The notes under the pieces are model-generated. The model did no database searches, had not been told where the DNA came from, and saw only the letters and a program-made list of their open reading frames with translations. A stretch of 29,517 bases of DNA from Pelargonium tetragonum. Taxonomy: Eukaryota; Streptophyta; Magnoliopsida; Geraniales; Geraniaceae. Shown one piece after another: positions 11,590-24,590 of the stretch (the first letter of the stretch is position 1; the number at the start of each line of letters is the position of its first letter). Position numbers and translations under genes: made by a program. The stretch is taken from contig JAYMTL010000181.1 in assembly GCA_036897445.1 (NCBI GenBank), positions 1 to 29,517 of the forward strand, in the 5' to 3' direction.

Positions 11590-11879
11590 GTATATAGTAA
11601 GGAGTCCCATAGAGTGGACGATACACAAGTAATAACTGTTAAAAGAATGAGAGCAGACTAGTCGGTGTAACTATATACTACCTATCTTCTTCTAAGAAAA
11701 GGATCCTTGTGTATTAAAAAGTAGTTTGATTTTGTACTACCCTTATAGGGTTTTGATTGTATTGGTTAAATAATTAGAATGTATAGTACTAGTATAGGTA
11801 TAGTACATTGTTATAGAGTTAGGTCTTAGGACCCCCTTAAACAAATTATGTTCTTATTGGAATAGGCAGTTTAAGGATA
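11590..11879. other. Compositional island leading into repeat member A, no gene
   Basis: The sequence resembles the other islands (strings such as gtatagtac, agtataggtatag). It has no reading frame of note. It ends in the repeat member at 11880-12086. Confidence 0.35.
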
Positions 11880-12086
11880 AGACCTCATTGCCCTATGTTT
11901 TTATCATTATGGGGGGTAAAGTCTTAATAGTAGAATGTAACTTTGCTGCTACAAAAATAAGCAATTCAAGAAATAGATAATTAAACCTGTACTAAAGAGG
12001 TCAAATGTAACAAAACCCCCACTTAATAGGTACCCAACCCGCGGATAAATGCCGTTCTAGATAATAACTTTCGCATTGTTCTATTT
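11880..12086 (+). repeat. Diverged repeat family, member A
   Basis: Collinear with 18662-18829. Shared blocks in order are: AGACCT with TGCC nearby, a G-run, the exact 18-mer TAAGCAATTCAAGAAATA (11958-11975), a CTAAA-AGG-TCAAA block, a C-run with ACT-AA, and a final block from TTCTAGA to TTCTATTT (12055-12086) that includes AACTT-CG-CAT. The GCGGATA before TTCTAGATA also matches member C (2414-2510). Indels of several bases separate the blocks, so the copies are old. No coding potential is visible. Confidence 0.72.
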
Positions 12087-12126
12087 CCTTTGTAAATCCA
12101 TTTCTTTAGCTTTTACAGGCTTACAG

Positions 12127-12161
12127 GAAAGTAAGAAATTGAAAGTAAACTTCTTACTTTC
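12127..12161. repeat. Perfect 11-bp hairpin downstream of repeat member A
   Basis: GAAAGTAAGAA (12127-12137) pairs with TTCTTACTTTC (12151-12161) around a 13-base loop that itself holds a further GAAAGTAA. It lies 40 bases after the repeat member at 11880-12086. No matching hairpin is seen after the copy at 18662-18829. Confidence 0.65.
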
Positions 12162-13427
12162 AGAAGTCTTCTTAGTGTTAGCGGGTGTTCCTTTGTTTCT
12201 TTACCGGGGTTAGTGTAAGAGCTGTTAAGGACAAGGTTCCCGCTGTTAATTCATTTTCAAAAGGAACTTCCGTAACGCACTCAATCGGACGTAAAAGGCT
12301 TGGATGTACTTCTTACTGGATAGGCTAACTCAAGTTTTATCACATGGAAATTGCCTTCTAATTTCTTTAAGTATTGTTGTAATAGGGATTTGTTGTCTTA
12401 ATTCTTTTTTAATGCTTTATTGAAAGTGGCGGTTTTCCAGTAAATGAAGTCAAGTAAAAGTAAGAATAGAGTGTAGATTTGGCAAGTAGATGTTAGACTC
12501 TATTCTAGGTCAATATGTATAAAATTTGTAGCGGAAAGGTATGAATTTTAGGGTTAGTTCCCCTTTGCTTGGATAAAGTATATAGCAAGACCCTGTATCC
12601 TTTTTCTTTTAAAGTCTTTTTTGTACAAACATTCGGAAATATCCTGCTGATAATTCACTGGGTCTAATTTAGCAATGGATATCCTCTGGGCATTTACTAA
12701 GTTATAGAGAGTTCCTATTTTCTATTAAAAAGACTTGTTAAGAAAACGGAATTAGTTAGGTTAGATAGTGTCTTGAGAGGGTTTAAAAGAGGTTAACTTT
12801 AAATTAGAGAGAATTTGGGGTACCTTTGTCAGTTACTACCTCTTGAGGTCAGTACACCGGATACCTTATTGAGATATTATAAGCTTGTTAAATAAATATT
12901 GTTTATGCTATAGATTTTCTCCTTTTATTAAGTATTAAGGGAGAATTGTGTTTACAATGTTAGATCCTATTTAGGAAGCAGGTTGGAACGAAACTACTAC
13001 TCTATTTTTCAGAATTCCTATAGTTAACTTAATTTGCTTTAATAAAATATTTAGGGTTCATTATTAGAAAGCACAAAAACTAGAATAAGTTCTCTACAGT
13101 TTCATGAGAAAAAGTCTCTAGTTAATATCATTTTAGCCAAATTGCACATTGAGTGTCTCTTGGACAAAATAAGGAATAAACGAATACTCTATTATAAAAA
13201 GTAGCCTCTGTCCGGCAACCCTACAAAGTATAAAACCTGAAGAGTATCCCGGAAGGGGCGCTTTAAGAACCTTTGTCTAACGGGTTATATACTGAATGCA
13301 AACAACATATAGAGTGCGGCCACCTTGATGAGAGTGCAATAGAAAAAAATTGACATGTTTTATTTCCCGCCGGACTCCTTTTTTTTATATTTTATTTAAG
13401 AGTAGAGTACTAAAGGAACCCGGGTAA

Positions 13428-13464
13428 AGCCCCTTTCCTCTAAAGAAAAAAGGGGCTCCCTTTT
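13428..13464. repeat. Overlapping, mutually exclusive inverted repeats
   Basis: AGCCCCTTT (13428-13436) can pair with AAAGGGGCT (13449-13457). The bases AAAAGGG (13448-13454) within that second arm can pair instead with CCCTTTT (13458-13464). Only one of the two stems can form at once, a geometry like that of an attenuator. No gene follows on either side, so a regulatory role is unsupported. Confidence 0.5.
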
Positions 13465-15450
13465 GGTTGTAAAAGAACAGAATTTGCTAAGGGTACACTA
13501 ATACGTGGCTTGTTTGAACGCAAATAAATCTAGTACAGAATTACCAAGGATATAACATCTGACTATTCTAAAGTCTTGTATGAAACGCTTAAAAACAAAG
13601 GCTATCCCAGAAAAACTTTATTATAAGAAATCGCAGGGAGAACTGGGTTCTTTATATTGACCTGAACAAAAAGAAAAAGGTAAGAGTATTTGTCCTATGG
13701 AGTTCCGATCCAGAATAGAAGAGTAAGGTATCTGTAGGCGAGTTAATTCTGTTTTCTTCGTTTTATTGTGTAATAAAGAATTTTGTATCTAATAAAGTAC
13801 CTGCCTCCTTATAATCAGTGGCGCTGGGTTGCAAAAAAGCCAGTTATAAGTGGTCGTGCTCTTTTTGATTGCTTGAGAAATCCTTTAACTGAGTAAGATC
13901 CAAAAACAATTCCTGGATGATTCTTAATTCTTGACAAGACTAACTTAGAAAGTCTAAGGACTTGTTACTGCAATATAGTAAGTTGGTATACTGGAGTACT
14001 TCGTGACACAAAGCAAAAGAGATAAAAAATTCGGTATTAAGATTCAAAGTAGTTAAAAGAATCTTTACTATAACTTAGAGAATTCAGATAAAATACATTA
14101 TAAAGTAATCCGAGGTTTTTAGAACTGAAATGAAACTAACTCTAGAGTATTTATTGCTTTAATTTAATTAGAGTAACCTTGTAGTAAAAAAAAAAACACA
14201 GAATAAGGAACTCGCATGGGAAGGAAATTCCCTAACAGGATTATGCCTTTATAATAAAATCTTATTAATACTAGAGAAACGTGTTATAGAAATTTGAGTT
14301 CCCGACTTAAAAAAGGGGAACTTAGTTTCAGTCATAAGCAATACGTAGGTTTCTGTTCAATCATAAATTACACTCTTATTCTTTTCCGGATTTTGTGTTG
14401 ATATTGTATAAGAGGCATCTCCAGGGGTATACGTCATTTATAGGTTATATTGGAAGTACCTTGCGGGTCTTTATCAAGCTAAGGGAACTAGGAGGCTTTA
14501 AAATTGAATTAGTATAAATGCATTAGTAAAAGTCGTGTTTAGTTGAGTATTTCTATATCTCTCAGGGACTCGGTAATTCAATTCTTAAAGTACTAAATTG
14601 AGTACTTAATGTAAAATCCCGTGGTGAAAGCCAAAAAAGAAGGTCGAGTCCCGTTTTCCTAAGGCTGGCTCATACCCTCCGGGTTATTTCTAGTCTTTAT
14701 ATCTTTTTTTTAGCGCCTTTGCTTCGCACCTTTTTGGGGGAATAAATGTCATTTTAAGTGTCCTGGCTACTCTTCAATTGAGTTTCTACTTCTCACAGGG
14801 GTTAAGCAAGTCAAATTCAAACTTTTTGTAATCGCTTTTGCAGAGCTGCTTAAGTATTCTTCATTAGTGAAAAGTTGTATTTTACAGTAGTAATAGACCT
14901 AGCTAAGAATTCGTTCCTCGAGAGTAGTCTTTCTTGCTTGGTCAAATAAAAGAAGTTTAACAGATATCCCTTTTATTCCACGAACCCCGTTTATTTTAAT
15001 CAACAATTAATGAGCGCCTCGCCTATTTATATTTAAAGGTCTTCCGCTAACTTTCCAGAGTTTTTTTAGAAGACGAAAGTTTTCTATTCTATTTCATTTC
15101 CATCCTTAGTAGTTAGGGATACGTCAAGCTCTTCTAAGTCATAGAATGTTCATACGGGGGATTTGAAACTAAACATAAGTACGAAGCTCTGTTCTATCGA
15201 CCGAAAGTTATAATATTTTCCGACAAAACTTTGGCTATAGAATATTTCAAGGGCTTCCAAAGGATAGCTTTTTAGAAGTAACTAGGTTCGAACCGATAAA
15301 AATGACAATTTTTATCTTACTTCCCTCTTTTTTTGTAGTGAGGTATACTTCATAACTTAGATATAATACTATGAGGGGGCTTTAACGCTTACGCAAGGTA
15401 TTGTACACAGGATTTAGACAAATGCTATAGAAACTTTTCTTTCTTGAACG

Positions 15451-15460
15451 AGGGGCCCCT
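15451..15460. repeat. Perfect GC-core palindrome AGGGGCCCCT
   Basis: A 10-base perfect palindrome in AT-rich surroundings, of the same general type as the other GC-core palindromes. Confidence 0.4.
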
Positions 15461-18119
15461 ATCAAATCAAAGCTAATGGACAAAAGACTACGAACTCGTA
15501 TATACGACAGCTTCCTATTGTACATAAGCCTTAGAATTTGGAACAAAAAGAGTAAAGAAAAAAGCTTGACTCTTAGATTTTAGGAAGCGAGATAGTTAGA
15601 GGTCGCCTATTAGTCAACTGAATTCATTGGGTTTACATTTAGCAAACCGAAATATAATGGATACTTTTGCCAAGGGTTCAAGTCAGCTTAGCTGCCTTTT
15701 TTTAAGAAGACTAATAAAAGTGTACTGTAGAATCATACTAGACTTTCCAGAATCCCGCAGGAGTTCCTCCTTTGCCAATTTTGTGAATTTCCTCACGGCT
15801 ACAAATGAATCCAGTCAATAATAAATAAGTCATAATCCACTCTAACTACCCTTGTACTTTTTATAAGCTACTCGTAACTAAATTAAATAAAGGTTTACAA
15901 AGCCTATCCCTGTTTTCTCGAGTCTTTAAGATTTCGCTTAACCGGATTTTCCTTATACCTATATAAATAGAATTTCATAAAGAAAATTTATGATCACCAA
16001 GAACCCGAAGCTTTTCAATTAAATTAAGAAGAACTCGGATAGTATGGAAAGTAACCAAGTTTACTAGTACCCAATTTAAAAGACTCCTGTAACTGATAAG
16101 GAAGAATTTCTTCACTCCTGCATTTAGTTTCTCCGAATCTAAGTCAATTTTTATTGCTTGTATTCTGGTATATATAATCTTTTTAGCAATCTATAAATCA
16201 CTCCCGGGCTCTCCCGATAATAACTTGACCCCCTCCCAAGGAGACATTCCTCTTAAACTTAAAAGAAATTTTTCACAAGGAGCCTCATTCTTACTCAACC
16301 GGCGAACCTAATGGAAGTTTCTTAACTAAGAATTATCTAATGAAAATTCCTAAAAATGTAAGTAAGTTTATCTAACCCACCTTCTAATTTCTCTATCGGT
16401 TCCATAAAAAAGTAGTGCGTAAGTCTTCCGAAAAATTCTAGTTTGATTTCAATCTGAAAAGTCGTGACTTTAACTTTAAAGGGGGTATTGGCACTTCATT
16501 TTAGTTCTTAAAAAATACAAATAAAATATGGGCGTTAGCATTTCAATTAAGTAAATCCTTTAAAAATGAGAGAGTCTTATTTCTCAGGAAGACCTAAACA
16601 AGAATAAGAGTTGAAGAATGAAGAGCTTTGACCCTTAATTAGGAGACTTATGCTCAAGCAGTTTGAATTAGATCCGAGAGAAAATCTCTCCAGATTCTTG
16701 TATAAATTGTATAAAGAAAGATTTTAAATAAAGTGTAAACTCCTTTTATATAAATGCGTCCGGAAAGCTTCCTCTTTTGTGATGGCTTATCCAGTTAAGT
16801 AGGCCTCAAAAGGGTTTTACCTACTACCCTAGTTTTGTATAAAAGCGCAAATTTCATAGACATTTAAAGTTTCAAATCCCGTTATAATCTAGCAAGATTC
16901 TAGTATAGGAAACATTTATAATATTAGATATTCCTCGCACCGCTAAATCTTAATTGAGGGCAAAAAAGATGGTGGGGTTGCGTGTTACCTATAGTTAAGG
17001 TTAGAATGATAGAATTTCCTTATTTTTTTTGATAGCCTATAAGAGTGGATTTGCTGTCTAATTCTGCTTATTATTGTGGAAGAGTTCCTAAAAATTGTAG
17101 TGAATTTTGGACTATCTAGGAGCTTACTTCTTAGGTATAATCCTAAAAGAGTATTTCACTCTCTTGTTATGCCCTTAAACCAAAAACTAGATAAAAGAAA
17201 CTCTAAAAGGCCTTATCCTTAAAAAGCACAGTGTTCAAAATAGGCGTAAGTTCAAAAAAAGCCAGAAAAAGAAGTTCTACCTTTTTGTACCCTTTTTGAG
17301 AGTTTTCCGAATTAAATCACTTAGATAGAAATGCTATGAATTTTAAGCCTTCTAGTTAGGAGTAAGGCGTTGTATTATAGGCTGACTAGCAAAGAATTAA
17401 AAAGAAGTGTAGTTCATAAAGATGCCAAAGGTTCAAGTCTCTCAGTTAGTGCTCCCCTATTAAGGTTAACTCGCTAAAAAACCCCTTCTTTTTTGTTGTA
17501 TAATTAAAGGACAACGGCTTTTCAAGTAACAAAATGTTTGATATCACACCCAGATTGTAACTAGGTAACAATTTGTTGAAAAGCTCCTCTTCAGTCTTCT
17601 ATCGTTATACTCCCTTATTCCATTATCATTTTTAAGAGTATGCCCAATTACCTAGGAAATCCAATATCAGAACTTTAACTCTTTCTTTTATTCTCTAAAA
17701 TTACCTGCATAAAGAAATCCTATACTCTAACAAAGCTTTTTTAAGACTCATTTCCGCTAGAGCTCTAATTCACGCATGTTCCATGACTAGCACTGTTCTT
17801 ATATTCTAGTTTCTTGCTCGCAGGACTTTAATAAGGGCTTGAAAAGGCTACCCTTTTTTTCTGAGTGGATTCCGCTCTTATTGACGATTCTACACCTTAT
17901 AGATCCTTTATAGAACTCAACACCAATCTCCCGATCCAGCAACCCCCTTTTTCGATCAATCTTATATTCAGTATCCTGCTTTAATTAGTCAATAAGAATA
18001 AGAAGGATCTCTTTGATAAGTGTCTCCCCCAAATTTTTCAATTTTTACGGGGAACAGAAGGGGGCTTAACCCGTCTGGAAAATGCTATAACTTAAATAGA
18101 GAATATAAAGAGCCCTTTC

Positions 18120-18661
18120 TGAAAACTTTCCTTTTTATGTAGGTAGAATTCAGTAGGATAGAATATAGATAAGTAACTTAAGAGCTAGACTTCTCTTGAT
18201 AGCTGTACTACTCTTACTTAAGGTATTCCCTATCTTGTTAGGAAGTCTTATAAAAGTCTTCTATAGTATTAGATTCCACGTGAAATAGCTAGGAATAGGA
18301 GGCTAAGGAGAAACCCTCTGGTTCTCTGCGCTTATTATTGGGGAGATTAGTGCCTTTAGATAGAGGAATAGGATAGTGTCAATGTTACCGACTGTAGCTT
18401 CGCGAAGGAAGGTTGTTAACGTATTTTAGTATTCTGAATAGAAAGGATAACACATCCTACCCCAACTATGGTGACCTACTTGTTCTGGCTTACTTCTTGT
18501 TTATTGACTTACTTGACTTAGCAGGGACAGAAGCACAAGCAAGAGAAGAGGCTACACCCGGTTGCTTATTATTTATTAGTAAGAGAAGACGCAAGAGTAA
18601 GAGAAAGAAGGAGGAGAAGCAGGAAGCTATAACTTAGATTTTAGGAGTGGGGATAGAAGCT
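18120..18661. other. Compositional island before repeat member B
   Basis: Style resembles the other islands. A 74-codon frame (18413-18637, +) reads through a purine-rich end and gives a Lys/Arg-rich C-terminus (repeats of the SKRRRKSKRKK type). The basic tail is a by-product of the purine run at about 18580-18625, and no family is recognised. The frame is unlikely to be a gene. Confidence 0.35.
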
Positions 18662-18829
18662 AGACCTAGTGCCTTGTGGGGGACTTTTTGTAGTTACTGT
18701 ATTATGGGCTATTTTTGTAGCTATAATAGTAAGCAATTCAAGAAATATAGAAAACGTGCGCTAAAAGGGTCAAAATACCCCTACTAAACAGCAAACATTC
18801 TAGACAAAAACTTCGGCATGATTCTATTT
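18662..18829 (+). repeat. Diverged repeat family, member B
   Basis: Best partner of 11880-12086: the exact 18-mer TAAGCAATTCAAGAAATA is at 18730-18747, with matching blocks before and after it in the same order. The internal stretch GGGT (18767-18770), CAAAAT, ACCC (18777-18780) can form a small hairpin at the position where member C has GGGTC/GACCC. The last block runs from TTCTAGA at 18798 to CTATTT at 18829. The copy ends an island, as member A does. Confidence 0.72.
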
Positions 18830-21800
18830 AATCTGTATTCCCAATTCCTTATCTTATACCGGTAAAGTCATTTGATAACTAAAACGGGGAGGGATTTACT
18901 TAAGTTTATAAGGAGAGATCCACGGATTTCTTAGTCAAAGTTTACTCGAACTAAGATTTGCCGTTTTCTGCTTCATAAGTCCAAGCGTCAAGTTTACCCT
19001 ATAAATTTAAAGGCAACTGCTCCTTTTTAGGATACTTAGGGATTTCCAGCACCTTATATATAGAAGTCGTTTCGGAATCGGAAGTAGGCGCTATAGTTAA
19101 AGTTAAGACCATGGCCCGTAACAAGTACTTTTTAGCTATCAAAAAGAAAGGGTTCGCCGCTGCGCCAGTCTAGTAACCTAATTTTAATAAAGTTGAGAGT
19201 TCTACTTATACTCTTCAGTGATAAACTCGAATTGTTCAAATTTTTAACAATACTCAGCTTTATTGTACAGACCTGAAAAGCCTAGGGCACTTTGAGGTTT
19301 AGTAAATAATATTTTGAATCTTCTACCTTTATAACCCTCAAGTCACTTTAGTTTTGTATAGTAATGCTTAGATACGTTAGATACGGCTCTTTTCTAAAAA
19401 TCTAAATGTCATTAGGGTTCTATTAATTTTTTTTTAGGGATTTTATAAAATCATCCTTTTTACTGCATTCCTCGGTGCTTTAGAAAGAGAGCCCTAATAA
19501 AGGATTTTTGTGTAACCTTTTTCTTAGGCTTCTAAGTGTTACTTAATCTTAATTATCAGGAGTTACTTCGTTAGTAAAAAGTATAGAGTCGAAGCTAATC
19601 TAAAAATTAACTTTACTTTAGAAAAAGTCAATTTTTTGGGTGTTTAAGGCTCTATAAAATTACAGGAAGCGGAATTCCTTATGTTATAACCTACTCCATA
19701 AATAGAAATTTCGAGTTTTTATGGCGAAGCTTAACCTTTCTGGGTTTATTTGAATATTTTCCTACCGTTACTATAATACGTACTAAAAGGGGGCCCTTCT
19801 TTTAGCCTGATAGGGGTTCCCCGCTATGCAAAAAAAAATAAGGGGTATTTGAACTCCAAAAAGGGTAAATCTTTAAAAGGGAAAAATTCTCGTAGCAATA
19901 AAAAGTACCTAAAATGAAGATAAAAAAAGTCTTAAAAGTCTTACGGGAACAAATTCCTTTCGTCAATAGCGAAAGCCCCGTCTTAAGAAAACTTTAACTA
20001 TAAGGATTCCTCTAAAGTATAGACCCGGAATCTCTAGGACTTAAAAGCTTAGGACTCCCTTTATAAAAAGAACCCCCTTTACTTGTCCCACACTAATATA
20101 GTTAAACTTGGTTATTACAACTTGATCCAAAGGAACTCTTATCTAAACTAACAACATGGAAACTCTTCGTATATTGTGGACTTTTTTACTTATGCCCTAA
20201 ATTCTATAGCACTAAAAAGACTCCCGGCTAGGTGCCTTATATCTTTTGTAAATCCCTTTAATTAAAAGCAAAAAACTTTAAGGAATTAGAAGTTTTCCAT
20301 ACATCTCCCTATTGTCTGAGACACCTATAAAAAATTTCCTTTATTTTAAACTCTAATAATAAACTCCGTATTTCTTGAAATACCCACAGGTTTCTCCAAC
20401 ATTGTGGAAAGAAATTTGTAAAGAGGCCTACTCCCTGCTTAAGTGTTTGAGTCAAAATTAGACTCGCTTAGTGCCTCTTTTCTTGCTTATTATCTTTCTA
20501 GGCCTCAAATACCCCGACTTTGTACACGTGGATTTACCTACAGCCCTTGATTAAGCTCAGATCTAAATGATACTAAAGCCTGCTTTAGTTAGAAATTCCC
20601 TGCTACTCTATAGAATAGAAGCCAACCTCTCTTAGAAAAAGGCCCCGGAAATAGGAATGCAAGTTCCCGTGTTTATATATTAGGAAGAAAGAGCCTTCTA
20701 AATAACCCAAAATGAAGTTTTAGGTTCAGAACTAGAAAAGTTGAAGAAAATTCCTCAGGCTTAAGATTTCCTTACGGCTTCCTACTTTCTTTTTATTCTT
20801 TTGTGTTTACTGAAGTCAGAGTAAAATGAAAAGCGGGGCATTCCTCTTTGAATAAAACTTATATAAATTTGACTTCTATTAACCAAAGCAAAAGCCTCTT
20901 TAAGGGCATATTACAGAAGTAAAACAGACAGGTTGCTTTATTTTTTATATTCTTGGACTTTATAACCCTGGAACTGGAAAGGTCAAAGAAACAAAAAAAG
21001 TGTTTTTTCAAATGGATTCTTTCGTTCGGTATATCTTTAAACTTCCTTAACCACAGGGAATAAAAAAATTGTAGTAGAGAGGAGAGTAGAGCCATACTAG
21101 AGAGGTATAAGAAACTAAATTAGCTTTTAGTTATCCAGACTATGCCCTCTTCGAGGAGTCCCGCATAAAGCATTTCTGTGTTATTCTAAAAAAATGCCAT
21201 TTACAAGTTATCCATAAAGTCTCTTATACTATTTTAAAGTAACTGGGTTTATCCTTAAAAATCATTCTTAAGGGAGAACCTTATTTAGATCCCAGAGCAG
21301 CTATACCCATTCAACCCCTCTACTATTGCAAAGCAAATTCAAAAGGGGATCTCGTAAATTTTCTATTTTTTATAATATAATTAGAAAGTCTTCTTAATTA
21401 ACAGATTCTCCGATAGCAAGCACCGGATATATTAGGAAATAACATAACTTTACTATCTTGTTTTTTTAGAAAGTTTGCAACTAGAAGAATTTTCCTGCAT
21501 GAGAAGCCCCATAGAATTTGTACATATTCGACGAAACCTAATAGGAAGGTGCTAAAAAGACTCTTGATACAATGTTCTGACTACCTGTCCCGCTTTGAGG
21601 GATTTATTACGCTTTCTGCTAGAAGATGAAACCCCGGTTACTCTAAGACTTTTATTATGATTTGCGAGGAAAAAGTTCAATCACTTTTGAGCTCTAGCTA
21701 CGTACCGCTCCCCTTTTTGAAGTTACTCTTATACTTTTGGATATTATATTCATATAGTAAAGCATTTTACAGCACCCTTACTTCTTAGGTTAGGAATCCA

Positions 21801-24197
21801 GACCTAATTATACAGGGAATTCCAGAACTAGAAGGGGTAACACTAGCGTACTCACATTATTTATCTGCTATTCTTTATGAATTTTGAAACTTCTTTGTCA
21901 TAAAAATAGAAAGATAATATACAGTAGAGACCGGGAATCCCCTAAGCCTTTAACTAACACGACACGTAAAAGATAGGCAAGATATTTTCTCTCAACAAAG
22001 AGAAATTCAATAGACCCAGATAGGGTTGGCTTGCCAAAAGTTTCTAATTTACGGGGATCTCAGCTTTTAGATCGAACTCTTTATAAGGCAGTCCTTTCGG
22101 ATTTTTTTACTTTCCAAAGCAGGCTCTTTTTTATCTAAATATTTTACCCGAGTTTTTATACACCGGCTTAGAGTAAAAAAAATGAATTTTTATTGGTTGT
22201 ATATACCCAATTTAACTTGTTAGGGGTCCCCTTGTCTAAAATGTACAAGAGCTACTCTGACCTGGGATAAGCTTCTTTTTTAGGGAGTTTGAGGCTTATT
22301 CTGAATCTTATTTAAACAAAGCAGACTATTAGAGTAGGCTGAGTTTAATTCCCAATTCCTTTTTTAGTTTAGAATAAGAGTCTTGAGCTGATTAAAGAAA
22401 CTGAGTAAATGTTGAGGAGGAAAATATTAAGAAATTTAGGCCTGTCCAGGAACTTTGGCTTTAGAGCCCCGGAGTCAATTGAGTTCGATTTGAAATCTAC
22501 GCACTTTTTAGTAAGTAATTAAGGTAAAAGGAGTAACAAAATGAGAATGTTTTAGCTTCACTTTAACAGATTAGGGCTTCTTTTTGGGGAGTCATTTCTT
22601 AGTTTTTATAAAAGGCAACCCCCTGGACCTCTGAGTTTATATAGTTATGGCATAGAGTTCCCGGTCATTTTTTTTAATCACGTATCCAATAAAGAATGGA
22701 GTTCAATAAGTTAGTGGAGTCCTAAAAAAAGAAAAAGGACACGAATATTATGTATCAAATAGATCCCAGATATAGCAGGTTTTTAACGAATTTAATATCA
22801 TAATAAGAAAAATACCAAAAATCTAAGTTTTTGCTGACAACCTTTTAACTATTTAAAATATCATACACTAGTAAAAACTCAAGACTCAAGGGAGTAGAGT
22901 ATACCTTAGTTATAGATTCGTTTTATTATGCCTCGACTAAACTAGCAGTCTTCTATTCAAGTTTTATCCTTTTTTTAGAGAATCTCTATTATTTCTTTAT
23001 TCTTATATTATTATTATAAGAATTCGGGCCAAAATGAACTAAAGGGGAACTCCTTTAGCTTCTTTAAATAGAGAATGTTAATCATAGTTGAACTAAGAAT
23101 ATAGGCTTTGTATAATTTCTATAAGTCGTAGCTTTAATATCCAATATTAGCCTTTACTTTAACTGACCAGATTCTACTATATAAAGCTAGATCGATGCGA
23201 AAAAGTTTAAAAGTGGTAAAGCCGGGAGTTATGATAAACTTTATAGATTCACAAAAATCGGGAGCCAGCTCTACTAAACATCGTAAGAAAGCTTGGTTTG
23301 TAAACTTTAGGACCAAGTTCCGGGAAAGTTTTGTTACATATGTCATATAAAACCCGGTTTATAAAAATCCAAACCTACCTGTATTTCTTACAAAAAAGGA
23401 CTCTGCGCCTCCTCTTATCTTGAGATCCCAATATGATTTTAAACCTGCAGCAACCCTTTTTAGCGATTCCTACGAGGAAAGCCCCCTTACATAGGTATTA
23501 CTATTTATTTTATAGTTACTTAGTTTAAAACTCTTAGCACTCTAGGCCCAACTTTACTTGTTAGAACAAGGAACTCTAAGGCCTCGATACGGCAGGTTCA
23601 AGTGGAGTGCTTTCGCTTATTAAAGTGTGGCCTTTAAAATTTTATTAATTACTTTTTTGTCTTCTCAAAGTCAAAACTCGAGTTCTTTAAGGATCCACTA
23701 ACAATTTTCAACCATTACTACGAGTCAGTCAAACTGCTCTGCTTGGTTACAGCTACAGGGGTCTGCTGCAGTGCTAGGGGTTTTTCCCTTATATCTTCTT
23801 CTTCTTAGTATCCACTAAATTCCCTAAAAAAAAATTATAACGGCTTGCTTTTGGTATCTATACTGAACTGATAAACTTGTATTAAATTCATTGCCATTCT
23901 GAATAATTTAGACTTGACTAAAAAAGTCCTGTGATTTTAAAAGTTTGATGTATAACTTCTCGGTGCTTGAAAAATGACTTAAATAGAGATCCTTATTTCG
24001 ACTTAGCTCAAAAGCTTTATCACCAAAACAGGGGGCTCATATATTGTAAATAGTAAAAAAAGTTTTTCCAAGGAAAGACTCCTACAACACCTACGCAGTA
24101 TTCTTTTTAATATAATAGTGCATCCTACTAAAAGTTTTTTTATGTATACCTCCCATATAGCACGAACTAAACCTCACAAAGTTGTTGCGGAATCCTA

Positions 24198-24214
24198 GAG
24201 CTTTGATAAAGCTC
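24198..24214. repeat. Compact 7-bp hairpin
   Basis: GAGCTTT (24198-24204), loop GAT, AAAGCTC (24208-24214). An alternative outer pairing, CTAGAG (24195-24200) with CTCTAG (24216-24221), shares the GAG. No gene lies nearby. Confidence 0.5.
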
Positions 24215-24556
24215 CCTCTAGCACAAATCCCGAAAATCCTTATATACAAGGTAACCCTTTGATTTACAAAAATACAAACTCTATTTCTTTCTTATTGTTC
24301 GTGAAGTACTGCATTCCAGAAATAGGAGCCAAATCTAATAAATAATCTAAAACAACCTGTAGTGATAAAATGACTAGACTAAACCCGTACTGAGTCCAAT
24401 CAAAAATGACAGACCGATAGTACCAAAGAAAACTAATCCTTATTTATTCCCGCCTAGAGATTCTTTATACAAATGATTGTTCTTGTCAGGAAAACTTTTG
24501 CTGAGGCCCGGTATTGGGCAGTTCCCGTGTAATAGTGTGCAATCTTAAAGTCTTAT

Positions 24557-24590
24557 TAAGAGGTCTAAAAAGCTCCAGCTAGACCTCTTA
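24557..24590. repeat. Perfect 11-bp hairpin with adjacent small palindromes
   Basis: TAAGAGGTCTA (24557-24567) pairs with TAGACCTCTTA (24580-24590) around a 12-base loop. Two copies of the perfect palindrome CTTATAAG follow (24587-24594 and 24602-24609). It is among the strongest simple hairpins in the window. In plant mitochondria such stem-loops can mark processed RNA ends, but no upstream gene is seen here. Confidence 0.65.

Larger units (their letters stand above)
12162..18119. other. Gene-free AT-rich stretch
   Basis: One 64-codon frame (15627-15821, +) is the longest coding possibility and is not recognisable. The stretch includes overlapping inverted repeats at 13428-13464, the perfect 10-base palindrome AGGGGCCCCT at 15451-15460, and a 6-bp hairpin GAGAGA-AAA-TCTCTC at 16676-16690. 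Scattered tRNA-like T-arm strings (for example near 17425-17440) lack the rest of a cloverleaf. Confidence 0.5.

Noticed and set aside
18413-18637. 74-codon frame with a strongly basic C-terminus
   Set aside because: The Lys/Arg-rich end follows directly from a purine-rich run in the DNA, and nothing else supports a protein.
20224-20270. GGCTAGGT followed by TGTAAATCC, resembling the 5' end and anticodon arm of trnC
   Set aside because: About 10 bases are missing between the blocks and the T-arm is absent. Chance match cannot be excluded.
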